Part shown: positions 33,886 through 42,382 of the stretch, piece after piece
Numbering within the stretch: the stretch's first letter is position 1
Layout of the letters: each line of letters opens with the position of its first letter
Source: Butyrivibrio sp.
Lineage (GTDB): Bacteria; Bacillota; Clostridia; Lachnospirales; Lachnospiraceae
Assembly (NCBI RefSeq): GCF_017940685.1
Contig: NZ_JAGAYD010000192.1
Coordinates: 1 to 46,006, forward strand
Reading direction: 5' to 3'
Length of the DNA: 46,006 nucleotides
The notes under the pieces: generated by a model
The model's database searches: none
What the model was told of the DNA's origin: nothing
What the model saw: the letters and a program-made list of their open reading frames with translations, nothing else
Made by a program: the position numbers and the translations under genes

Positions 33886-33925
33886 AAAATCGCCGCAAAA
33901 GGCTTAACCATGCCCTTCGCGGCGA
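33886..33925 (-). terminator. Terminator of the 33937-34212 gene
   Basis: On the minus strand TCGCCGC pairs with GCGGCGA, with further partial pairing inside, followed by TTTTA. Confidence 0.7.
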
Positions 33926-33936
33926 ACTGTCCATTG

Positions 33937-34212
33937 TTAAATGTTTTCGAGTGCTCTAAACTCATCAAACTGCGGATCTTCAACAAAGTCCATAATGAGA
34001 TTCAGTGGCGTCAGCCCAATGGCCTCATGATGGATCTGCTGCTTAATGACCATCTTCTCGTAGTTAGAAAGAGTCTGATACTCAGGATGTGTCTTTTCAT
34101 ACTTCTCATTAAGCTGGTCAAATAGATTGTACTCCGGATCACCCCACGCAAATACTTGAGCTGTCTTTAAATTTGGTTTGAACGGAGAATATTGCAGCTG
34201 GTTAGTTGGCAT
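33937..34212 (-). CDS. Unrecognised small protein
   Basis: The 91-residue soluble protein has the tyrosine-rich N-terminus MPTNQLQYSPFKPN, then GDPEYNLFDQLNEKYEKTHPEY and helices ending MDFVEDPQFDEFRALE. AGGAG lies 8 bases before the ATG, and a terminator follows the stop, so it is very likely a real gene. No family was recognised. It is on the opposite strand to the nuclease-like gene to its right, in the same AT-rich island. Confidence 0.7.
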   Translation of the reverse strand: MPTNQLQYSPFKPNLKTAQVFAWGDPEYNLFDQLNEKYEKTHPEYQTLSNYEKMVIKQQIHHEAIGLTPLNLIMDFVEDPQFDEFRALENI

Positions 34213-34533
34213 AATCAGTGCTCCTTTCTCTGTGCAAGACTAATACATTTCCCCTTCATCAATATAATAGCACAAAAGCAAACTAAATTTCACTAAGTTT
34301 GTAGCGAAAACGATATTAAATTTCAGTAAGCTATAGTGACAGTAGTTATGCTTTACTACAGTCAATATCCCATTTCTTAAGGAAAATTAATAAATTTCGA
34401 TGGTAAATCTTAAGAATTATCTGTTAGCCTAGTATTTGTGCAATTCTTGCACATTCTTATGGAATTCTTTTTGGCGTGTCGCCTTATTTTTTCCAAAAGA
34501 ACAATCAAAATAATTAAGAAAAGAGGTAACAAC
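34213..34533. other. AT-rich divergent intergenic region
   Basis: These 321 bases separate two divergent genes. Many A/T tracts could serve as promoters in both directions, but no pair of boxes stands out. No repeat-family copy or known RNA was seen. Confidence 0.4.
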
Positions 34534-35325
34534 ATGGACATTACTGCACTTATGCTAGCAGAACGTGAAAGAATTGAAGGTGAGTTACAGAAAGAACTAC
34601 TTGAGTTTGAACAGTCAAAGTATCCAGAAGGAAGACTCAAGACAATGAAAAATGGAAATTATTATAAGTACTATCAAGCAGTGAACACATCTTCTGGCGT
34701 GAAATGGATATATATTAAGAAAGACAATCAAAAACTGGCAAGAGCATTAGCGATGAAGGCATATAAAAAACGGACTATATATGGACTTGAGCGGGAGATT
34801 AGAGCAATAGACGCCTATCTGGGACTATATCCCAGGCAAACTGCTGATGCGTTGATCCGAGAGGCGCCAGGATTTAAAACACTTTTGGAATCAGAAATCA
34901 TACCTGAGTTTGATTGCAAGGATTGGGAACTTGAAGAATATGAGCGCAGTACTAATCACCCGGAACAGCTTGATTGTCCTACTTTGAAAGGACCTCTCGT
35001 GCGTTCAAAGTCTGAAGCTGCGATAGCAGATGAACTATATAGAAGAGGAATCCCTTATAGATATGAATGGGTTAGAGAATTCGGTGGAAGAATTTTAAGC
35101 CCAGACTTTACAATCATGGACCCGAAAACTTTGAAAATATACATTTGGGAACACTATGGAAAAATGGATGATCCGGATTACATAGAAAAATATTTGAGCA
35201 AAATGCAGACCTATACTAGAAATGGCTATATTGAGACAATGAATCTTATTTGCACATATGAGACCTTGTCATGCCCGTTTACTTCAGTTAATGCAGTGGA
35301 AGTGATTGAAAAATACTTCATTTAG
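34534..35325 (+). CDS. PD-(D/E)XK nuclease-like protein
   Basis: The 263-residue protein has a coiled N-terminal half with basic stretches (KKDNQKLARALAMKAYKKR). The C-terminal domain follows a restriction-endonuclease-like layout: RSKSE (E161), GIPYRYEWV, SPDFTI (D191), YIWEHYGKMDDPDY (E206-H207) and K223 in a helix. This WEH form is, from memory, common in short Lachnospiraceae proteins of unknown role. Nuclease activity is inferred only. The ATG at 34534 follows AAGAGG; a longer frame upstream is rejected. Lower G+C than its surroundings and palindromic elements on both sides suggest acquisition by transfer. Confidence 0.72.
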   Translation: MDITALMLAERERIEGELQKELLEFEQSKYPEGRLKTMKNGNYYKYYQAVNTSSGVKWIYIKKDNQKLARALAMKAYKKRTIYGLEREIRAIDAYLGLYPRQTADALIREAPGFKTLLESEIIPEFDCKDWELEEYERSTNHPEQLDCPTLKGPLVRSKSEAAIADELYRRGIPYRYEWVREFGGRILSPDFTIMDPKTLKIYIWEHYGKMDDPDYIEKYLSKMQTYTRNGYIETMNLICTYETLSCPFTSVNAVEVIEKYFI

Positions 35326-35343
35326 ATAATTGGCGTTTTCCAT

Positions 35344-35539
35344 TTGGGTGAGAGGTGAAGATTTTTGAAAAGAGGTATCCGTGATATCTTTGATTTTATG
35401 CCTATGCAGAGGGAATAATAGTACAAAAAGTATACCTCTTTTACGAGACTAACACTATCTACCCATCAAATAACGATATAACGTTAATAATTATATAAAT
35501 TGATATACCTCTTTTTCAAAACGTTGAATTCTCACCCAA
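35344..35539. repeat. Compound MITE-like element (D/E) upstream of the CLC gene
   Basis: TTGGGTGAGA (35344-35353) and TCTCACCCAA (35530-35539) are perfect 10-base inverted ends. Inside, GAAAAGAGGTAT (35367-35378) is complementary, with one extra T, to ATACCTCTTTTTC (35505-35517). A second TATACCTCTTTT...ACCCA half lies at about 35431-35465, so two elements may be merged. It occupies most of the 311-base gap between 35325 and 35637. Confidence 0.7.
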
Positions 35540-35636
35540 CGGTACAAAATATGTAATTTGAATTCCAACCCATAAGTGATAATATGAGAAAAGAATTTCA
35601 CAGACACAAATATAATGGAAAAGAGCTTAGGATAAC

Positions 35637-36920
35637 ATGTCTTTTTTTGATAAGTCGAAAGAAAACATAATCGAACACATCCCGGACCTGGATCTTGTAG
35701 GCAGAGTAAGAGTTCTCCTTCGCTGGGTGATACTTGGATGTATGACAGGAGCCATAGTTGGCGCTATTGGAGCAATGTTCTCCAAGGCAATCAGCATGGC
35801 GACGGCTTTTAGGACAAGTCATGACCTTATAATCCTGGGATTGCCACTGGCAGGACTTTTAATAGTGTTCATGTACAGGCTGTGCAAGGACTATGAAGAT
35901 AAGGGCACAAATCTTGTGATCAAGTCAATTCAGGAGGGAGAGCACCTTCCGGTGATGAAGGCGCCGCTTATCTTTATTTCAACCACACTTACTCACCTGT
36001 TTGGTGGATCTACAGGACGTGAGAGCGCTGCACTGCAGATGGGAGGCAGCATTGGCTATAACCTGGGGAAGTTATGCAGGTTAAAAGAGGGTAACGTCAA
36101 GATCATGACTATGTGCGGCATGAGTGCAGCGTTTTCGGCGCTTTTTGGAACACCAATGACAGCATCATTCATGGCCATGGAGATAGAAAACGTAGGTGTA
36201 ATGTACTATTCAGCACTTGTTCCCTGCGTAATATCAGCTCTGACAGCCCAGGGCGTTGCTGAGTTTTTGGGGGCAACAGGAGAGCAGTTTGCGGTAAATA
36301 TTGTTCCGGAATTTACAGCTACCCAGGGAATCTACACAGGGCTTCTGGCGCTTCTTTGCGCAATTGTCAGCGTACTCTTTTGCCAGGTGTTGAAATTTTC
36401 TGGAAAGACATACAAAAAGCTCCTTCCGAACCCCTACCTTCGCGTATTTGTAGGCGGCGTAATCGTCGTTGCGCTTACATATTTATCTGGCACAAGATTC
36501 TACAACGGCGCAGGAATGAATGTTATTGAGATGGCCATAAAGGGAGAGGCTCCTGCACTAGCGTTTCTTCTTAAGATAATCTTTACGGCGCTGACCCTTG
36601 GGGCTGGCTATAAAGGCGGCGAGATCGTGCCAGCTCTTTACATAGGAGCTACATTTGGAAGCCTTTACTCACAGATTTTTGGCTTGCATCCGGCTCTTTG
36701 CGCAGCCATCGGAATGGGTGCGCTGTTCTGCGGCGTGACGAACTGCCCGATATCATCGCTGTTTATCTGCTTTGAGCTCTTTGGATTTAAAGGAATGCCA
36801 TACTACCTTCTGGCAATCGCACTCAGCTACACTTTCTCAGGCTACTACAGCCTTTACAGCAGCCAGAAGATCATGTACTCCAAGTTCCACAACAAGTACG
36901 TCAACAGGGAAACCAAGTGA
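35637..36920 (+). CDS. CLC-family chloride/fluoride channel or antiporter
   Basis: The 427-residue membrane protein has about 10 hydrophobic segments and the CLC signature loops GGSTGRESAALQMGG (near residue 122), GTPMTASFMAMEIE and GGEIVPALYIGATFG (near 325). The STGRE-x2-A-QMGG form resembles the bacterial fluoride/proton CLC branch (STGREGTAVQMGG), but Ser-Ala replaces Gly-Thr, so the transported anion is uncertain. There is no C-terminal CBS domain. The ribosome binding site (TAGGA) is modest. No fluoride riboswitch was recognised upstream. Confidence 0.92.
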   Translation: MSFFDKSKENIIEHIPDLDLVGRVRVLLRWVILGCMTGAIVGAIGAMFSKAISMATAFRTSHDLIILGLPLAGLLIVFMYRLCKDYEDKGTNLVIKSIQEGEHLPVMKAPLIFISTTLTHLFGGSTGRESAALQMGGSIGYNLGKLCRLKEGNVKIMTMCGMSAAFSALFGTPMTASFMAMEIENVGVMYYSALVPCVISALTAQGVAEFLGATGEQFAVNIVPEFTATQGIYTGLLALLCAIVSVLFCQVLKFSGKTYKKLLPNPYLRVFVGGVIVVALTYLSGTRFYNGAGMNVIEMAIKGEAPALAFLLKIIFTALTLGAGYKGGEIVPALYIGATFGSLYSQIFGLHPALCAAIGMGALFCGVTNCPISSLFICFELFGFKGMPYYLLAIALSYTFSGYYSLYSSQKIMYSKFHNKYVNRETK

Positions 36921-36979
36921 TCCTGCAAGAATTACATGCAGTTCCCTGAAAAGAAATATCGACAGAGAGATCATATAAT

Positions 36980-37384
36980 ATGAAAAAGATAAAAGACGCA
37001 ATCCTGGCAATTCTGGCAGTGGCGTTTGTTTATACAATCTTTTATATAACGAAAATAGGCTGTCCTATCAAGTTCCTGACAGGTATTTCCTGTATGGGAT
37101 GTGGCATGACAAGGGCATATCTGTCACTGCTACATTTGGATTTTGGTGGAGCTTTTCGATATCACCCGTTATTCCCAATACCAGTTATCGCTGCAGTCAT
37201 ATTTCTTTTCAGATCCCGGATTTCGCAAAAGATTGTTAAAGTTTTGTTATTTACAACCATAGTCCTCTTCTCTATAATATACCTGTTGAGGATTTTGGAC
37301 CCTTCTGACACAGTTGTAGTATTTGAACCCGCTAATGGGGCGGTTGTCAGGGGGATTCATATGATTGTGGAGGAGATTAAATAA
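36980..37384 (+). CDS. DUF2752 membrane protein
   Basis: The 134-residue protein has three hydrophobic segments and the DUF2752 signature CPIKFLTGISCMGCGMTRA, followed by LDFGGAFRYHPLFPIPV. The cysteine-rich loop may bind a metal or haem; function is unknown. Its stop directly abuts the ATG of the next gene, so the pair is co-translated. From memory this family often sits next to DUF4234 zinc-ribbon proteins, as it does here. Confidence 0.88.
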   Translation: MKKIKDAILAILAVAFVYTIFYITKIGCPIKFLTGISCMGCGMTRAYLSLLHLDFGGAFRYHPLFPIPVIAAVIFLFRSRISQKIVKVLLFTTIVLFSIIYLLRILDPSDTVVVFEPANGAVVRGIHMIVEEIK

Positions 37385-37987
37385 ATGTTTTGTGAGAATT
37401 GTGGAACTCAGATAGAAGATGGCGCTAAGTTCTGCCCTAATTGTGGAACACCAGTTGCCAGCAGCAGTGAAGTAAAGGGCTTTGTATATAACGAGAGCGC
37501 ACAAGCTCCAGGGGCTGGCCAGACATACAACAATAATTATAACAACTACCAGAATACCAGCTACAACGCAGGCCCTCAGGCATTCATGCCACTTAGAACG
37601 GACAGAAGTCTTCTGATATTCATACTGCTTACACTGGTTACCTGCGGAATCTATCTGTACATATTTATGTATTACATGATCAAGGACATCAACACAGCCT
37701 GCGCTGGTGATGGAGACGAGACACCTGGACTTTTGGTGTACATCCTGCTTTCATTGGTAACATGCGGTATTTATTCATACATCTGGCTCTACAAGGTTGG
37801 CGAAAGACTTGCAAGAAACTGCCAGAGATACGGCTATTCAGTTACTGAGAACGGTACAACAGTGCTTCTTTGGTTCATCTTTGGTATGTGGCTTTGCGGA
37901 ATTGGACCATTCATCGGATGGAACATTCTTATCAATAACACCAACATGGTGTGCATGGGCTACAACAGAGAACATGGCGTTGGTTGA
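37385..37987 (+). CDS. Zinc-ribbon DUF4234 membrane protein
   Basis: The 200-residue protein starts with a zinc ribbon (C3-x2-C6, C17-x2-C20). A disordered Asn/Gln/Tyr linker to about 70 follows, then a DUF4234 domain with four hydrophobic segments and twice the motif LVTCGIY (LLTLVTCGIYLYIFMYYM and LLSLVTCGIYSYIWLYK). GGAGGAG in the end of the upstream gene is the ribosome binding site. Role unknown; a membrane-associated sensor or assembly factor is conceivable. A strong terminator follows. Confidence 0.85.
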   Translation: MFCENCGTQIEDGAKFCPNCGTPVASSSEVKGFVYNESAQAPGAGQTYNNNYNNYQNTSYNAGPQAFMPLRTDRSLLIFILLTLVTCGIYLYIFMYYMIKDINTACAGDGDETPGLLVYILLSLVTCGIYSYIWLYKVGERLARNCQRYGYSVTENGTTVLLWFIFGMWLCGIGPFIGWNILINNTNMVCMGYNREHGVG

Positions 37988-38031
37988 GAATACAGCGCTT
38001 TACATTTTAATATGTCAAAAGAGCTAACACT

Positions 38032-38065
38032 GCTCTGGGGTGATCATTCATCCCAGAGCTTTTTT
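38032..38065 (+). terminator. Terminator after the zinc-ribbon gene
   Basis: A 12-base-pair stem (38032-38043 with 38048-38059) with one G-U is followed by TTTTTT. Confidence 0.9.
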
Positions 38066-38247
38066 CTGTAAATTTACACCTTTCAGAAAGCGATTGAGTG
38101 CAGTGTCCACCCACTTTGCACGTTTCACGGACTGCAATCTCCACAATCCCGCAATATACGCGAAAACGAACATGAATTAACGTTTATTACATGATTGCAT
38201 TAATGTTTCATGGAGCGTAGAATTAATTCATAGGGGGGATAAACTTC

Positions 38248-38772
38248 ATGCTCAAATTAGCTTATGTGGGGATTGCCTTTTCGCTGGTCTTCTACGTAGT
38301 ATTTGGTTTAGCGGTTCGTTTCATGGAGCTATCTGATAAGTCCAGGAACAAGGCAAGGCTTGGAATTCTTCTTACTTCCATGATCATTTTTTCAATATCG
38401 GGTATCACCGCCGGAGTCCTTAATATAAAAATAGGGCTTATGATTTATGGCGTTGGTTTTCTTCTTTTCTCTTTAGTCGCGGTCGTCGTCGTTTTTTCCA
38501 TATTTATTGAACTTCATCAGATCAATTTAAGAGTCCGTATGCGCAGATTTATGGTTCTGTTTGATATTGTGGACAGATTCATTAATGAAGGCAAGACAAG
38601 AGATGAGATATTTGATTACCTGACGGTGAGCCAGAAACTTTCACATAGAGAGGCTTCGGATTTCCTTGAGTTCATTTCAGACCCTCACAATCATCAGTTT
38701 TTATCTGACGTCAACAGCCAGATCCAGGAAGCCAAGCTGATGCAGAAGGCAGAGAGCGACTTCTATAGATAG
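38248..38772 (+). CDS. Unrecognised membrane protein
   Basis: The 174-residue protein has three hydrophobic segments (about 5-25, 39-58, 64-90) and a charged C-terminal half. That half has helical content (RRFMVLFDIVDRFINEGKTRDEIFDYLTVSQKLSHREASDFLEF) and is probably cytoplasmic. AGGGGGG lies about 9 bases before the ATG. No family was recognised. It is preceded by a gap of 260 bases that holds the previous terminator and AT-rich promoter-like sequence, and is followed at once by the large palindrome. Confidence 0.7.
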   Translation: MLKLAYVGIAFSLVFYVVFGLAVRFMELSDKSRNKARLGILLTSMIIFSISGITAGVLNIKIGLMIYGVGFLLFSLVAVVVVFSIFIELHQINLRVRMRRFMVLFDIVDRFINEGKTRDEIFDYLTVSQKLSHREASDFLEFISDPHNHQFLSDVNSQIQEAKLMQKAESDFYR

Positions 38773-38787
38773 AATAGATCTTTGAAT

Positions 38788-38897
38788 AAGACATGGGGGC
38801 GGTTTGCTGACACGGGGACGGTTCTACTGTCAGGTTTTACTAAGATAAAACCTGACAGTAGAACCGTCCCCGTGTCAGCAAACCGCCCCCATGTCTT
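38788..38897. repeat. 52-bp perfect palindrome of the repeat family, copy 1
   Basis: Arms 38788-38839 and 38846-38897 are perfectly complementary over 52 bases around the loop CTAAGA. The inner part carries GACACGGGGACGGTTCT followed by ACTGTCAGGTTTTA. The outer part is a diverged unit (GACATGGGGGCGGTTTG). It lies between a convergent-free gene end and the livJ promoter. Confidence 0.97.
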
Positions 38898-38940
38898 GTT
38901 GCGCGCAATGAGACGGTAGAACCGTCCCCGTGGCTTTTTT
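38898..38940 (-). repeat. Additional repeat unit beside palindrome copy 1
   Basis: GCGCGCAATGAGACGGTAGAACCGTCCCCGTG continues the family spacer and core in reverse orientation. GACGGT-AGA-ACCGTC can form a small stem, and TTTTTT follows a few bases later, so it may act as a plus-strand terminator. Confidence 0.7.
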
Positions 38941-38960
38941 CACTTTTTTGCTTTAAAGTA

Positions 38961-38988
38961 TTGACTTTTTACTAATAATAATTAAACT
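38961..38988 (+). promoter_or_regulatory. livJ promoter
   Basis: TTGACT (38961-38966) and TAAACT (38983-38988) are 16 bases apart in an AT-rich stretch, about 57 bases before livJ. A TTGTATACAA palindrome lies a little downstream and may be an operator. Confidence 0.5.
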
Positions 38989-39044
38989 TGAAATATATAT
39001 ATTTAGATTGTATACAAATATACAAATTGAGGAGGAAATGAATT

Positions 39045-40205
39045 ATGAAGAAGTTTAACAAAGTATTCAGTGCTGTTCTTGCTTCAGCAATGGCTGCTTC
39101 ACTTCTTGCAGGATGCGGCGGCGCAGCAGCAGGTGGAAGCAATACATTCAAGATTGGTGCCATCGGACCTCTTACAGGTGCTGCAGCAGCTTACGGTAAC
39201 GCAGTAGTTAACGGAGCACAGATCGCTGTCGATGAGATCAACGAGGCTGGCGGTATCAATGGCGTTCAGATCGAGTACAAGTCAGAGGATGATGAGCTTA
39301 ACGCTGAGAAGTCAGTTAACGCTTACAACACTCTTAAGGACTGGGGTATGCAGATCCTTGTTGGTTCTACAACATCTGCCTGCTCAATCGCAGTTTCAGA
39401 GAACACTAAGAACGACAACATGTTCCAGCTTACACCTTCAGGATCAGCTGAGGATTGCGTAAAGTATGATAACGTATTCCGTGTATGCTTCTCAGATCCT
39501 AACCAGGGTATTGCTTCAGCTCAGTACATCAGTGATCACAACCTTGCAACTAAGGTTGGTATCATCTACGACAACTCAGACGTTTATTCTTCAGGTATCT
39601 ACCAGAAGTTCGTAGAAGAGTCTGCTGGCAAGAACTTTGAGATCGTTTCAGCAGAGGCTTATACACAGGACAACAACACAGACTTCTCTGTACAGCTTCA
39701 GAAGGCTAAGGATGCAGGCGCAGACCTCGTATTCCTTCCTATCTACTACTCAGATGCAGCTCTGATCCTTACACAGGCCAACACAATGGGATATGCTCCT
39801 ACATTCTTCGGTGTTGATGGTATGGACGGAATCCTTACAGTTGAGAACTTTGATCCATCACTTGCTGAGGGCGTAATGCTTCTTACACCTTTCGCAGCTG
39901 ATGCTACAGATGACCTCACAGTTAACTTCGTTAAGAAGTACAACGAGAAGTATGGCGAGACTCCTAACCAGTTCGCAGCTGATGCTTACGATGCAGTTTA
40001 CATCATCAAGGCAGCTATCGAGAAGTCAGGCGTTACACCAGACAAGACAACAGAGGAGATCTGCGAGGCACTTAAGGGCGCTATGACTCAGATCGAGGCT
40101 ACAGGTCTTACATCACAGAAGATGACATGGGATGCTTCAGGTGAGCCTAACAAGGAGCCTAAGGCTGTTGTTATCAAGAACGGCACTTACGTTTCAGCCG
40201 AGTAA
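39045..40205 (+). CDS. livJ: Branched-chain amino acid ABC transporter substrate-binding lipoprotein
   Basis: The 386-residue protein has a lipoprotein signal (ASLLAGC, lipidated Cys24). The periplasmic-binding-protein fold of the Leu/Ile/Val class is clear: FKIGAIGPLTGAAAAYG, GAQIAVDEINEAGGINGVQIEYKSEDDE, VGSTTSACSIAVSE. GAGGAGG precedes the ATG by 10 bases. It is followed by a terminator and then livHMGF, the usual arrangement for making more binding protein than membrane parts. The exact amino acid is not readable. Confidence 0.95.
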   Translation: MKKFNKVFSAVLASAMAASLLAGCGGAAAGGSNTFKIGAIGPLTGAAAAYGNAVVNGAQIAVDEINEAGGINGVQIEYKSEDDELNAEKSVNAYNTLKDWGMQILVGSTTSACSIAVSENTKNDNMFQLTPSGSAEDCVKYDNVFRVCFSDPNQGIASAQYISDHNLATKVGIIYDNSDVYSSGIYQKFVEESAGKNFEIVSAEAYTQDNNTDFSVQLQKAKDAGADLVFLPIYYSDAALILTQANTMGYAPTFFGVDGMDGILTVENFDPSLAEGVMLLTPFAADATDDLTVNFVKKYNEKYGETPNQFAADAYDAVYIIKAAIEKSGVTPDKTTEEICEALKGAMTQIEATGLTSQKMTWDASGEPNKEPKAVVIKNGTYVSAE

Positions 40206-40302
40206 AGCACTTGGTGAGGTTCTTTCCAGAGTAATGTTTTTTCACAGCGAAAAGAGCTAACGCCCCAGACACAATTTAACAACGACTAAACATTTTCATA
40301 CA

Positions 40303-40347
40303 GCGAGGGATGCTGTCACAGGTATCCCTCGCGTTCTTAGTTTTTTT
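40303..40347 (+). terminator. Partial terminator between livJ and livH
   Basis: GCGAGGGAT (40303-40311) pairs perfectly with ATCCCTCGC (40324-40332). GTTCTTAG and a run of seven T follow. Leakage here could set the livJ to livHMGF ratio. Confidence 0.8.
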
Positions 40348-40428
40348 AGCTAAAATCACATTGGATTTCGAATGTAATTCGTATATCATAGAATAAGTAA
40401 TTAATAATGATCAACTCGGAGGTGCGGG

Positions 40429-41313
40429 ATGAGTTTTTTAACCTATCTCATTAATGGACTTAGTCTTGGCAGTATTTATGCCATCATAGCCCTTGGTTAC
40501 ACCATGGTTTATGGTATTGCCAAGATGCTGAATTTTGCTCATGGTGACTTCATCATGGTGGGCTGCTATATTATCTTTTCAGTGAGCGCAGCGCTTTCTG
40601 GCAATTCAGTGGTGGGCATTATCGTGGCTATCATCCTGTGCACCGTTCTTGGCGTCACCACAGAGTTCGTGGCATACAGGCCTCTTCGCGGAGCAGCATC
40701 TCCCCTGGCGGTTCTGATCACAGCTATCGGTGTCAGCTATCTTTTGGAAAATATTGCGCTTCTTATCTATGGCGCAGATATCAAGTCATTTACATCAGTT
40801 GTAACATGGGAGGGCGTAAGCTTCGCAGGCGGAGAGCTCAAGATCCAGGGCGTAACCATCATCACTATCCTGGTCAGCGTTGTGATCCTCATTGCCCTTC
40901 AGCTTTTCATCAATAAGACCAAGCAGGGACAGGCTATGCTGGCGGCTTCAGAAGATAAGGGAGCTGCAGCGCTTATGGGCATCAATGTTAACCGTACCAT
41001 CGCTCTTACATTTGCCATCGGTTCAGCCCTTGCAGCTGTGGCTGGGGCGCTTCTTTGCTCAGCTTATCCTTCACTTTCACCGTACACAGGCGCTATGCCT
41101 GGTATCAAGGCTTTCGTAGCTGCGGTTCTTGGCGGAATCGGCTCAATCCCTGGCGCCATGATCGGCGGACTGGTCCTTGGAATCGTTGAGATCCTGTCCA
41201 AGACCTACATTTCATCGCAGCTGTCCGACGCCATCGTGTTTGGAATCCTGGTAGTGGTGCTCCTTGTTAAGCCTACAGGAATCCTTGGCAAGCAGATTCA
41301 GGAAAAAGTGTAA
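40429..41313 (+). CDS. livH: Branched-chain amino acid ABC permease
   Basis: The 294-residue inner-membrane permease has the LivH start motif (LINGLSLGSIYAIIALGYTMVYGIAKMLNFAHGDF, by position residues 7-41). The conserved coupling segment GIKAFVAAVLGGIGSIPGAMIGGLVLG lies near 225. CGGAGG precedes the ATG. It is the first gene of a tight livHMGF run with gaps of 2-14 bases. Confidence 0.96.
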   Translation: MSFLTYLINGLSLGSIYAIIALGYTMVYGIAKMLNFAHGDFIMVGCYIIFSVSAALSGNSVVGIIVAIILCTVLGVTTEFVAYRPLRGAASPLAVLITAIGVSYLLENIALLIYGADIKSFTSVVTWEGVSFAGGELKIQGVTIITILVSVVILIALQLFINKTKQGQAMLAASEDKGAAALMGINVNRTIALTFAIGSALAAVAGALLCSAYPSLSPYTGAMPGIKAFVAAVLGGIGSIPGAMIGGLVLGIVEILSKTYISSQLSDAIVFGILVVVLLVKPTGILGKQIQEKV

Positions 41314-41327
41314 AGGAGGGAGGAGCC

Positions 41328-42380
41328 ATGAAAAACAAGATCACTAAAAATAACTTAATCACCTATGGCATCGTCCTTGCCTTCTACATAATCGTTGAGA
41401 TCCTGATGATGACAGGGGCTTTATCAAGCCATATGAAGGGTCTTTTGGTCCCAATGACATATTATGCAATAATCGCTGTTGCCCTTAACCTCTGCGTAGG
41501 TATTCTGGGCGAATTGTCCATCGGACACTGCGGATTCATGTGCATTGGCGCTTTCACCAGCGCATTCTTTTCAAGGGCAACTGAAAACAGCATTCCCACA
41601 GTGCCAAGATTCATTATTGCGTTCATCATCGGAATTGCATTCGCAGCGCTGTTTGGTTTCCTTATTGGTATTCCGGTTCTTCGTCTTAAAGGTGACTATC
41701 TGGCGATTGTAACACTGGCATTTGGCGAGATCATCAAGAACGTCATCAACTCTTTTTACATAGGAATTGACGGAAAGGGCCTTCACTTCTCCATGAAGGA
41801 CAGCATGAGCCTTGGCATGGAGGCAGATGGTGACATAATCGTTAACGGCGCTATGGGCATTACAGGAACTCCCCACAACGCAAACTTCACCATCGGTGTT
41901 GTGGTGCTCCTCATATCTCTTTTCGTTGTACAGAACCTTGTTAATTCCAGGGACGGCCGCGCGATCATGGCCATCCGTGACAACTATATCGCCGCAGAGG
42001 CAACAGGCATCAATATCACAGGCTACAAGATGATGGCATTTACCATTTCTGCTGCAATTGCAGGGGCTGCGGGAGTTCTTTTCTCCCACAACATCACAAC
42101 GCTTACGGCGTCATCCCAGTACTTTGGCTACAACGCGTCGATCATGATTCTGGTTTACGTGGTGCTTGGCGGCATCGGAAACATCAGAGGCAGCGTCATT
42201 GCAGCCTGCGTGCTGTACCTGCTTCCTGAGCTGCTTAGAGGCCTCAACACCTACCGTATGCTGATCTACTCAATCGTGCTCATCGTCATGATGATCGTGA
42301 ACTGGTCACCTAAGATTATCGAGTGGCGGAAAAGAACTTTCGGCCGCGTGAGCTTCAGACGCGCAAAGGAGGTGGCTTGA
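41328..42380 (+). CDS. livM: Branched-chain amino acid ABC permease
   Basis: The 350-residue second permease has the LivM signature (YAIIAVALNLCVGILGELSIGHCGFMCIGAF) and the coupling region (ILVYVVLGGIGNIRGSVIAACVL). GGAGGGAGGAG before the ATG is an unusually long ribosome binding site. Ends 2 bases before livG. Confidence 0.96.
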   Translation: MKNKITKNNLITYGIVLAFYIIVEILMMTGALSSHMKGLLVPMTYYAIIAVALNLCVGILGELSIGHCGFMCIGAFTSAFFSRATENSIPTVPRFIIAFIIGIAFAALFGFLIGIPVLRLKGDYLAIVTLAFGEIIKNVINSFYIGIDGKGLHFSMKDSMSLGMEADGDIIVNGAMGITGTPHNANFTIGVVVLLISLFVVQNLVNSRDGRAIMAIRDNYIAAEATGINITGYKMMAFTISAAIAGAAGVLFSHNITTLTASSQYFGYNASIMILVYVVLGGIGNIRGSVIAACVLYLLPELLRGLNTYRMLIYSIVLIVMMIVNWSPKIIEWRKRTFGRVSFRRAKEVA

Positions 42381-42382
42381 AC

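Noticed and set aside
35540-35636. Fluoride riboswitch before the CLC gene
   Set aside because: The expected conserved pseudoknot sequence could not be found in the short leader.
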